Shown here: positions 1-5,499 of the stretch, in pieces
Layout: the number at the start of each line of letters is the position of its first letter
How positions within the stretch are numbered: position 1 is the stretch's first letter
NCBI GenBank assembly: GCA_002448975.1
Contig: DKBO01000256.1
Location: forward strand, 2,166 to 7,664
DNA length: 5,499 nt
DNA from: Nitrospiraceae bacterium UBA6898
GTDB taxonomy: Bacteria > Nitrospirota > Thermodesulfovibrionia > Thermodesulfovibrionales > UBA6898
Reading direction: 5' to 3'
The notes under the pieces: generated by a model
Told to the model about the DNA's origin: nothing
Databases searched by the model: none
The model's input: the letters and a program-made list of their open reading frames with translations, nothing else
Made by a program: the position numbers and the translations under genes

Positions 1-1023
1 AAAGATCAGCGGGTGGCCCGCATGTCCTATAACATGTCCGGAAATCTTACATACGTCACCTTTACCCTGTCGCGCTGGGTGCTGACGGGTCCTTCATCAA
101 CCTGGCGAAAGCAGCTTGATGACTACTACAAGGCCGAACCGGTCTTTGCCCTCTTGGGCGGCATAACCACCGGTGACTGGGAACCCGTGCACCGCTTCTG
201 CGAAGACAACAAAATCCCTGACCTCATGCCGATCGTCGATTATCCTGTGATATCTGAGAGCGACTGGTACACCCTTTATCCCTCCCGAGGCATCCGTCAG
301 GAGGGAGAAGCCGCGGCCCGCTACCTGCAGGGCATGGCCGAACTCTTCAAGGACCGGTCGGTCGTACAGGTGATCCGGGACAGTCGCAGGGCACAGGCAC
401 TGGCAGCGGGCTTCCGCGAGACATGGAAAGGTGCTGGACGTACTCCTGTGCGCGAGATGGTCCTTGGGAATGGGGAGCAGCTCACCCCCGAACGGCTCAA
501 GCAGATCATGGGGCAGGACAGGCCTGCAGCGCTGCTCCTCTGGGACGATGCATCCTCTCTGGCTGCACTCAAGGGCCTTGCCGGCAGTGCAGACCGTCCG
601 GGAATTGTCCTCGTCTCCGGCACCTATCTCGGAAAGGCCCTCTGGTCCGTCCCTGAAGAGCTGCGGGAACTGCTCTACATGACCTATCCCTACCGGCTGC
701 CGCAGGAGGATGTGCGCTACGACAGATCGGTCAAGAGAGTGCTCTCAGGGAAGATGATACAGTCCTTTGACCAGCAGATCATCAGGCAGTCCTATATCAC
801 GAACGAGATCCTGGGCAAAGCCCTGCTGGAGATGCGCGGCGAATACTATCGCGACTTTCTGCTCGATACCATCGGCATGATCGAGGACCAGTACTTTCCG
901 CTCTACGAACGCGTCAGTTTCGGACCTGGACAGCGTTACGCATCAAAGGGGTGCTTTATCGTCAGGCTCGGCAAAGGACAGAACCCGAAACTTGAGCGCC
1001 GCAGCGAGTGGGTGACCCAATGA
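1..1023 (+). CDS. Periplasmic substrate-binding-like protein (type I PBP fold), 5' partial
   Basis: The frame is open from base 1, so the N-terminus, including any signal peptide, lies upstream. A GTG at 13 is a possible but unconvincing start, with no ribosome-binding site visible in the few bases before it. The visible part is about 340 residues. It resembles the branched-chain amino acid (LivJ-like, type I periplasmic binding protein) family: an early segment, VFALLGGITTGDWEPVHRF then IPDLMPIVDYP, looks like the ligand-cleft strand and loop, followed by alternating helix and strand blocks (RSVVQVIRD, AALLLWDD, GIVLVSGTYLG). The C-terminal SFGPGQRYASKGCFIVRLGKG stretch is, from memory, typical of the family's end. 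Known members bind small solutes for ABC transporters. No permease or ATPase gene is visible here, so it may instead act as a sensor or an accessory to the oxidase locus. No CXXCH haem motif is seen in this part. Its stop overlaps the next start (ATGA), suggesting one transcript. Fold is fairly sure; ligand is unknown. Confidence 0.75.
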   Translation, partial: KDQRVARMSYNMSGNLTYVTFTLSRWVLTGPSSTWRKQLDDYYKAEPVFALLGGITTGDWEPVHRFCEDNKIPDLMPIVDYPVISESDWYTLYPSRGIRQEGEAAARYLQGMAELFKDRSVVQVIRDSRRAQALAAGFRETWKGAGRTPVREMVLGNGEQLTPERLKQIMGQDRPAALLLWDDASSLAALKGLAGSADRPGIVLVSGTYLGKALWSVPEELRELLYMTYPYRLPQEDVRYDRSVKRVLSGKMIQSFDQQIIRQSYITNEILGKALLEMRGEYYRDFLLDTIGMIEDQYFPLYERVSFGPGQRYASKGCFIVRLGKGQNPKLERRSEWVTQ

Positions 1024-1580
1024 TCAGACATGTACGCGCTTTTCCCTATGAACCACGAGCTATGTGTTCCCGGCTTGTCAGCTTGCTCGCTTGCTTCACG
1101 CCTCAACGCATCTGCGCCTCAACGCTTTCACGCGTCAACGCATGTACGCAGCCACGCATCTACACATCTACGCGTTCACTCATCCACGCTTTCACGCTTT
1201 TGCTCATCCTCCCCCTGCCGCTTGCGGCATCCGCAGAGGATTTGACGCAGAACGGACAGGGCGCAGAGGAGAAGATCTACATCGTAAACGAATACCGCTA
1301 TGTCCCTGCAAGTGCCACAGACGACCGGGAGATCGGACTCTCCCTCTGCGGGACCCGCTGCAATGCCCTGTCAACGGATCACCGCAATATCTCTGAGCCC
1401 ATGGGGTGGCAGATGTCCAGGTCCGCAACCAATAAAGAGCTGATCGTCGAACTGAACAGCCAGTTCATCGGCGGGCATTGCATATGCGTTGCCGATGAAT
1501 ATGTGGTGACCATTAATGATAGCAACAGTATCGAAAACAGGCGGCCGAGGATGCAGGATGGGTCCGCGGTCAACAACTGA
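1020..1580 (+). CDS. Small secreted four-cysteine protein with a repeat-expanded signal peptide; function unknown
   Basis: This 186-residue protein is not recognised. The ATG at 1020 overlaps the upstream stop (ATGA), which favours translational coupling, since no clear ribosome-binding site precedes it. An in-frame ATG at 1062 (Met15) is an alternative start. A hydrophobic core (residues 58-68, FTLLLILPLPL) followed by AASA predicts signal peptidase cleavage after Ala72, leaving a mature chain of about 114 residues. The 57 residues before that core are far longer than a normal n-region, and residues 26-57 are encoded by an array of 8-bp repeats. The mature part has four cysteines, C110 and C114 (CGTRC) and C154 and C156 (GGHCICVADEY), with nearby histidines H121 and H153. 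This could mean two disulfides or a metal site, but there is no CXXCH haem motif. The strand-like segments IYIVNEYRYV, KELIVEL and EYVVTI suggest a small beta-rich domain. Its position beside a multicopper oxidase makes a redox or copper-related role possible, but this is only inference. Confidence 0.7.
   Translation: MIRHVRAFPYEPRAMCSRLVSLLACFTPQRICASTLSRVNACTQPRIYTSTRSLIHAFTLLLILPLPLAASAEDLTQNGQGAEEKIYIVNEYRYVPASATDDREIGLSLCGTRCNALSTDHRNISEPMGWQMSRSATNKELIVELNSQFIGGHCICVADEYVVTINDSNSIENRRPRMQDGSAVNN
1073..1208 (+). repeat. Degenerate tandem array of 8-bp units inside the coding sequence
   Basis: The sequence falls into 17 consecutive 8-bp units without a phase slip. The 13 core units (1097-1200) follow nACGCnTY: C at positions 3 and 5 in all 13, A at position 2 and T at position 7 in 12, G at position 4 in 11, while positions 1 and 6 vary freely. 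Three units before the core (1073-1096) keep the 8-bp period but read GCTTGYYN-like, and one after it (1201-1208, TGCTCATC) fits partly. Because 8 is not a multiple of 3, the protein repeats every 8 residues (24 nt) instead, giving blocks such as FTPQRICA, STLSRVNA, CTQPRIYT and STRSLIHA. All three forward frames stay open across it. It may belong to a dispersed short-tandem-repeat family of the genome, like the heptamer repeats known in cyanobacteria, but that cannot be tested here. Confidence 0.85.
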
Positions 1581-1601
1581 AAAAATTGTAGAACTTCACA
1601 T

Positions 1602-1607
1602 GGAGGT
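1602..1607 (+). promoter_or_regulatory. Ribosome-binding site of the lysine-rich secreted protein
   Basis: GGAGGT lies 8 bases before the ATG at 1616, which is near-ideal spacing and fixes that start. It sits in the 35-bp gap after the preceding stop, so this gene can be translated independently while sharing a transcript with the genes upstream. Confidence 0.8.
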
Positions 1608-1615
1608 GTAAGGTT

Positions 1616-1918
1616 ATGAAAAAACTGTTGGCAGTAGCATCCGGAATCTTGCTGGTTGTCTTCCTGCTTGCCACGGCAATGGCAGGCAGCAACGCCACGG
1701 CCCAGGGCAACGGGCAGAATGCGCCGAATGACGCATCAAAGCCGAAGGACGTACCAAAACCAGAGAAGACGAAAGTCAACCAATCCAGGATAGACACGGT
1801 CACCAAACGCGAAAAGGCCAAAGAGCATGTTGAAAAGATGCTGAAAGAGAGGGAAAAGACCATTGCGAAGGCTGATGACGATGACCGCAAGGGAAAGGGC
1901 AAGAAGACTCTCCCCTAG
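1616..1918 (+). CDS. Small lysine-rich secreted protein of unknown function
   Basis: This 100-residue protein is not recognised. The start is supported by GGAGGT 8 bases upstream. MKK followed by a hydrophobic stretch (residues 4-19) and ATAMA predicts cleavage after Ala23. There is no cysteine, so it is not a lipoprotein. The mature chain of about 77 residues has two parts. The first is a low-complexity Gly/Asn/Gln/Pro/Lys segment (residues 24-56, with the KPKDVPKPEK motif), probably disordered. The second is a charged, probably helical segment (residues 58-86, including EKAKEHVEKMLKEREKTIAK), followed by an acidic DDDD run (87-90) and a basic tail (RKGKGKK). The abundant charge and lack of a hydrophobic core argue against an enzyme. 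A periplasmic spacer, chaperone-like or cation-binding role is conceivable but unsupported. It lies 78 bp before the multicopper oxidase and may be co-transcribed with it. The gene is probably real, given its signal peptide and ribosome-binding site. Confidence 0.75.
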   Translation: MKKLLAVASGILLVVFLLATAMAGSNATAQGNGQNAPNDASKPKDVPKPEKTKVNQSRIDTVTKREKAKEHVEKMLKEREKTIAKADDDDRKGKGKKTLP

Positions 1919-1955
1919 TCCCTATGAAGAGATCTCTGAAAGAATTTCGATACAA

Positions 1956-1985
1956 CGATACATTAATCAAGAATACATTAATTAA
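1956..1985 (+). repeat. Imperfect 15-bp tandem repeat in the leader of the oxidase gene
   Basis: Two adjacent 15-bp units (1956-1970 and 1971-1985) match at 12 of 15 positions and share an exact ATACATTAAT (1958-1967 and 1973-1982). A third, shorter echo (CGATACA, 1948-1954) precedes them. The second unit ends in the palindrome TTAATTAA (1978-1985), directly before the ribosome-binding site. The stretch is clearly more AT-rich than the genes around it. It could be an operator pair or an unstructured translation enhancer. I see no convincing -35/-10 promoter pair and no terminator hairpin with a T-run in 1919-1996. Confidence 0.5.
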
Positions 1986-1986
1986 C

Positions 1987-1992
1987 GGAGGG
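1987..1992 (+). promoter_or_regulatory. Ribosome-binding site of the multicopper oxidase
   Basis: GGAGGG ends 4 bases before the ATG at 1997, slightly close but strong. It selects this ATG over the later in-frame ATGs at residues 17 and 24, which would destroy the signal peptide. Confidence 0.75.
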
Positions 1993-1996
1993 CGTT

Positions 1997-4900
1997 ATGC
2001 GTAAAGGATCTTTCAGCAAAATTCTGGCCATAGTCTTTTCTCTTATGGCGCTTCTTTGGGGGGGAATGGCTCATGCCTATCTCAGCCCTGACTACAGCAA
2101 CCCTGCTTTCGCACCAGGGGGGGCAACCCCCTTTGTCATCGGCCCGGGTGTTCTGCCGGACTATCTGACCGCCCCGAACTGGGCCTTCACCCCGCCCCTG
2201 AGGAAGTTCGTGGACCCGCTTCCGGGTCTCTGCGTCCCCTCAGCAGCGAATAGTTACTGCGCAGGCGGCCAAAAGATACCTATTGCCATCCCGGATATCG
2301 TAACCTATCCTGGCTCTGACTATTACGTGATAGAACTGCGGCAGTACGAAGAGAAGATGCATACTGACCTTGCCAACCCGACTACCCTGCGGGGATATAT
2401 CCAGGCAAACGCCGGCACCGATACCTCGGGCGGCTGCAAAGACCCCTCGATAAACCCAACGGACCCGTCTAACTGCACTCTTTCTGACAACAGCGTAACC
2501 CCGGCAGCCATACACTTCCTCGGCCCGGTGATCGTCGCTAAGAAGGACCGGCCGGTGCGCGTGCTCTTCAGGAACATGATCGACCCGAGACCTGCACCTC
2601 TTGGCGACGGCGACCTCTTCCTCCCCATTGACGACACCATCATGGGCGCTGGCGTCTACGATATCAACTATAACCCTGTCACCAAACTGCTGCTCCCTGG
2701 CGGTACCCCTAACTCAACCGGCTTTTTCAGCACCAACCGCGCCACCCTGCACCTGCATGGCGGCAGAAGCCCCTGGATCAGTGACGGCACCCCCCACCAG
2801 TGGATCACCCCGGCCGGAGAGGACCCGAACTATCCCCAGGGCGTCAGCGTTGAGAACGTCCCGGACATGCCGATCCCGGCTGTTGATTCTGGAGAGCAGA
2901 CCTTCTATTGGACCAACCAGCAGAGTGCGCGCTTTATGTTCTACCATGACCATGCCTGGGGCATCACCCGCCTCAATGTCTATGCAGGCGAGGCAGCAGG
3001 TTACCTGATCAGGGACGATGTTGAGCAGAATCTGATCGCCAGCGGCATCATCCCGGCTGAGGAGATACCGCTTGTCTTCGAGGACAAGACCTTTGTTGAC
3101 GAAGCCACTATTCAGACTACTGACCCGACCTGGAACTGGGGAACAGGCGCCGTGATTGGGACGGGTGTGATAACCTTCATCAATATTACAGACGGAGGCA
3201 CGGGATATACGTCTGTTCCTGCTGTTGCCATTACCGATGCAACGGGTATAAATGCAACGGCAACAGCGGTAGTCTCCTCTATTGTTACGTCCATAGATGT
3301 CACGAACGGCGGCTTGGGGTATATATCGCCGATCGTGATGATCGACGATAGCACGGGCAGCGGCGCAACAGCCGAGGCAACCATTGACGGCGCCGGCACG
3401 ATCACGGCCATCACGGTCACCAATGGAGGTCTGGGCTATTCTCCGACCCCAACCGTCACCATTGCCGACCTTAATAACGACCCGACCACGATCGCTACAG
3501 CCACGGCAAACGTGTCATCGGTGGTTTCTGCCGTTGCAGTCACAAACGGCGGCTCAGGGTATGTTAATCCGATTGTGACGATCGATCCTCCCGCAGATCC
3601 ACTCGGCGTGCAGGCAACTGCCTGGGCAACGGTGACCGACATCAAGGCGCCCCGGACCGGAGACCTCTGGTGGCCCCATGTCTACATGCCTGCCCAGAAC
3701 CCCTTTGACATCAGCGGCATCGCGCCCCTGGGCAGATGGGCTTACGGTCCCTATTTCTTCCCGGCCACCAACAACCTGTACCAGCCGATCCCGAACCCCT
3801 ACTACAGCCCGCTCTGCGATCCTGCAGGCGATCCTGCAATCACTCCGGGGCTCGTAGAGTTTATGCCCGGCATGGCTTTCTGTCAGGCTCCAGAGATTCC
3901 CTCTACGCCGAATCCCTCATGGGGAGCAGAGGCCTTTATGGATACGCCTACGGTAAACGGGACCGCATATCCCTATCTCGATCTTGAGCCCAAGGCCTAT
4001 CGCCTGCGCATTCTGAACGCTGCGCACGACCGCTTCGTGAACTTCGGGCTGTATGTCGCGGATACACTTGATCCGAATAGTGTTAATGCTGACTGTGGCA
4101 CATACACGGGTGGTTGTGCCGCCAATAGCGAAATGCAGATGATCGATGCAGCTGCTCCGCTACCCGCGAGTTGCCCTGCCACCTGGCCTCTCGACGGCAG
4201 GGCAGGCGGTGTACCGCACTGCGATACCATAGGGCCCAACTGGATCATGATCGGCAGCGAGGGCGGCTTCCTGCCCATGCCGGTAGTGGTCCCTCCTCAT
4301 CCCATCACCTGGAACGTGAACCCCAGCATGTTCAATGTGGGCAACATCAATGGCGGTTCTCTGATAATCGGCCCTGCTGAGCGCGCAGACGTCATCGTCG
4401 ACTTCTCCGCCTATGCGGGCAAGACCCTGATACTCTATAATGACGGATCTGCCCCATGGCCTGCGCTCAATCCGCAGTATGACTTTTACACCAACGACCC
4501 GGACGGTACTCCATACGGCAGTGCTCCATCGACCCTTCCGGGCTTCGGTCCCAATATCCGCACGGTCATGCAGATCAGGATATGCGACCCGGCAAGCCCG
4601 CCACCGGGCGGTTGTACGGCTGGAACTGCCTTTAATCTTGCCAAGCTGCAGGATGCCTTTGATCCCACCCGGTCCGATCAGGGAGTTTCAGGGCCCGGGG
4701 TATTCCAGCAGGGGCAGGACCCGATCGTGGCAGCACAGGGCAATATGAATCCCGCTGCTGACCCGCTTCTCTATGAGGCCTTCCTGGGCTCGCAGGACTA
4801 CAGTGCCTATAGCAGGGCGTACGGATCGGCAAGCGGCCCGGCTGTCTTCCCGACAACCTATCCGAACTGGGGAATTTCTCGCATCAATGACAAGACCATA

Positions 4901-5499
4901 AAGATCCAGACCCTGAACGTCGATGCTCTGGGCAACTTCATCAGCCTGAATGCACCGCAGAGCATTGCCATGAAGAACAAGTCCATACATGACGAGATGG
5001 GTGCGACCTTTGACGACTATGGCCGCATGCGCGCTGCCCTTGGCCTCGAAAAGGCAAACGGCGGGGCCCTGCAGGTGAATTTCATCGTGCAGACCTACAG
5101 CTCGCCGACCACCGAGGTCCTTAATCAGGACCAAATCCAGATATGGAAGATCACGCACAACGGTGTTGACACGCACCCGATCCACTTCCATCTCTTTGAT
5201 GTGCAGGTGCTCAACCGCGTCGGCTGGGACGGCTTTATCCGCCTGCCTGACCCGACAGAACTGGGCTGGAAAGACACGGTCAGGATCAGCCCGCTGGAAG
5301 ATACCATCATTGCCATAAGGCCGGTAACGCCGCTGCTGCCCTTCGGCGTGCCGACGAGCAACCGCCCCATGAACCCGGCAACGCCTATCGGCTCAACTAC
5401 CGAGATCACGCAGATCGATCCCGTCACCGGCAATGCGCGCGTGACCCTGAATGATTTTGCGGACTTCGGCTGGGAGTACGTCTGGCATTGCCACATCCT
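1997..5499 (+). CDS. Large secreted multicopper oxidase, 3' partial
   Basis: The frame is open from the ATG at 1997 to the window end: 1167 residues, with the C-terminus missing. Residues 1-27 form a Sec-type signal peptide (MRKGSFSK, a hydrophobic core, then GGMAHA). No twin-arginine motif is present, although many multicopper oxidases use Tat. Copper-ligand motifs appear in order: HLHGG (H252, H254), FYHDH (H317, H319), HPIHFHLF (H1060, H1063, H1065) and WHCHI (H1164, C1165, H1166), where C1165 would be the type 1 copper ligand. The rest of the last motif and the axial residue lie beyond the window. Other family marks are HGGRSPWISDGTPHQW after motif 1, VNGTAYPYLDLEP (from 653), YRLRILNAAHDR, SEGGFLP (754) and IIGPAERADVIVDFS (789 on), which closes domain 2. 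Such enzymes oxidise organic substrates or metal ions (Cu, Fe, Mn) while reducing oxygen to water. At over 1167 residues it is much longer than laccases or CueO (about 500), nearer in size to OmpB- or MofA-type oxidases. A repeat block (residues 391-548) adds to this. The substrate cannot be read from sequence. Confidence 0.95.
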   Translation, partial: MRKGSFSKILAIVFSLMALLWGGMAHAYLSPDYSNPAFAPGGATPFVIGPGVLPDYLTAPNWAFTPPLRKFVDPLPGLCVPSAANSYCAGGQKIPIAIPDIVTYPGSDYYVIELRQYEEKMHTDLANPTTLRGYIQANAGTDTSGGCKDPSINPTDPSNCTLSDNSVTPAAIHFLGPVIVAKKDRPVRVLFRNMIDPRPAPLGDGDLFLPIDDTIMGAGVYDINYNPVTKLLLPGGTPNSTGFFSTNRATLHLHGGRSPWISDGTPHQWITPAGEDPNYPQGVSVENVPDMPIPAVDSGEQTFYWTNQQSARFMFYHDHAWGITRLNVYAGEAAGYLIRDDVEQNLIASGIIPAEEIPLVFEDKTFVDEATIQTTDPTWNWGTGAVIGTGVITFINITDGGTGYTSVPAVAITDATGINATATAVVSSIVTSIDVTNGGLGYISPIVMIDDSTGSGATAEATIDGAGTITAITVTNGGLGYSPTPTVTIADLNNDPTTIATATANVSSVVSAVAVTNGGSGYVNPIVTIDPPADPLGVQATAWATVTDIKAPRTGDLWWPHVYMPAQNPFDISGIAPLGRWAYGPYFFPATNNLYQPIPNPYYSPLCDPAGDPAITPGLVEFMPGMAFCQAPEIPSTPNPSWGAEAFMDTPTVNGTAYPYLDLEPKAYRLRILNAAHDRFVNFGLYVADTLDPNSVNADCGTYTGGCAANSEMQMIDAAAPLPASCPATWPLDGRAGGVPHCDTIGPNWIMIGSEGGFLPMPVVVPPHPITWNVNPSMFNVGNINGGSLIIGPAERADVIVDFSAYAGKTLILYNDGSAPWPALNPQYDFYTNDPDGTPYGSAPSTLPGFGPNIRTVMQIRICDPASPPPGGCTAGTAFNLAKLQDAFDPTRSDQGVSGPGVFQQGQDPIVAAQGNMNPAADPLLYEAFLGSQDYSAYSRAYGSASGPAVFPTTYPNWGISRINDKTIKIQTLNVDALGNFISLNAPQSIAMKNKSIHDEMGATFDDYGRMRAALGLEKANGGALQVNFIVQTYSSPTTEVLNQDQIQIWKITHNGVDTHPIHFHLFDVQVLNRVGWDGFIRLPDPTELGWKDTVRISPLEDTIIAIRPVTPLLPFGVPTSNRPMNPATPIGSTTEITQIDPVTGNARVTLNDFADFGWEYVWHCHI
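3167..3640 (+). repeat. Four VTNGGxGY-type protein repeats inserted in the oxidase
   Basis: Residues 391-548 of the oxidase consist of four repeats: R1 3167-3280 (38 aa), R2 3281-3397 (39 aa), R3 3398-3520 (41 aa) and R4 3521-3640 (40 aa). Each begins with a short beta-strand-like run (for example ITAITVTNGG), has a Gly-rich turn G-G-x-G-Y, a second strand (P-x-V-x-I) and an Ala/Thr-rich third strand (ATATA). R1 and R3 resemble each other (GYTSVPAVAI and GYSPTPTVTI, both ending in VSS), as do R2 and R4 (GYISPIVMID and GYVNPIVTID), so the order is A-B-A-B. Similar GGxGY repeats are, from memory, common in large secreted and phage tail proteins. No copper-ligand motif lies inside the block. The oxidase sequence resumes at TGDLWWPHVYMP. 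Confidence 0.85.

Noticed and set aside
1073..1208. CRISPR array
   Set aside because: Units are 8 bp with no spacers, and no cas gene is visible.
1030..1396. Two further open frames across the octamer array (1030-1245 and 1064-1396)
   Set aside because: They stay open only because the array has no stop codons in any forward frame. Neither has a signal peptide or sensible domain, while the 1020 frame continues into a hydrophobic core and cleavage site.
1347..1488. Haem-binding site in the four-cysteine protein
   Set aside because: The cysteine pairs are CGTRC (spaced by three) and CIC (spaced by one), with no following His in a CXXCH pattern.
1928..1937. Perfect 10-bp palindrome AGAGATCTCT after the lysine-rich protein gene
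   Set aside because: It has no loop, is short, and is not followed by a T-run, so it is not a convincing terminator. It may be chance.
1997..2077. Twin-arginine signal on the oxidase
   Set aside because: The n-region has only Arg-Lys at residues 2-3 and no SRRxFLK-like motif, so Sec export fits better.
3112..3645. Reverse-strand open frames opposite the oxidase repeats
   Set aside because: They mirror the repetitive Gly/Thr/Val-rich coding strand and lie fully inside the oxidase gene, whose copper motifs prove its frame.
4688..5496. Long reverse-strand open frames opposite the oxidase C-terminal part
   Set aside because: They overlap the segment with the HPIHFH and HCH motifs, show no recognisable domain, and look like shadows of GC-rich codon use.

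Overview
The window carries four genes, all on the + strand and closely packed, with the first and last running off the ends. They are the C-terminal part of a periplasmic substrate-binding-type protein (1-1023), a small secreted four-cysteine protein of unknown function (1020-1580), a small lysine-rich secreted protein (1616-1918), and a very large secreted multicopper oxidase that is open from 1997 to the window end. All four look exported or belong to exported families, so the segment reads as a periplasmic or extracellular copper-enzyme locus.

The organism is a moderately GC-rich Gram-negative bacterium. The oxidase belongs to the long-loop group of bacterial multicopper oxidases, which I associate with metal-cycling and respiratory anaerobes such as Geobacter-like Desulfobacterota and Nitrospirota. 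That placement is an inference from family resemblance and is weak. No ribosomal or other marker gene is present.

Layout: genes 1 and 2 overlap by ATGA (1020-1023), which suggests translational coupling. Gene 3 starts 35 bp after gene 2 and has a strong ribosome-binding site. A 78-bp AT-rich leader containing an imperfect 15-bp tandem repeat precedes the oxidase. The oxidase shows three complete copper-ligand motifs (HLH, HDH, HPIHFH), and the window stops inside the fourth (HCH).

Two repeat systems stand out. First, the signal-peptide region of gene 2 contains a degenerate array of 8-bp units (1073-1208, core 1097-1200) whose constant positions read nACGCnTY. It inserts exactly 32 codons between two halves that, joined, would make an ordinary signal peptide. 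Second, the oxidase carries a roughly 158-residue block of four VTNGGxGY-type repeats in an A-B-A-B order, placed in a loop just after the second copper motif. The octamer array inside a gene is the least expected feature of the window.
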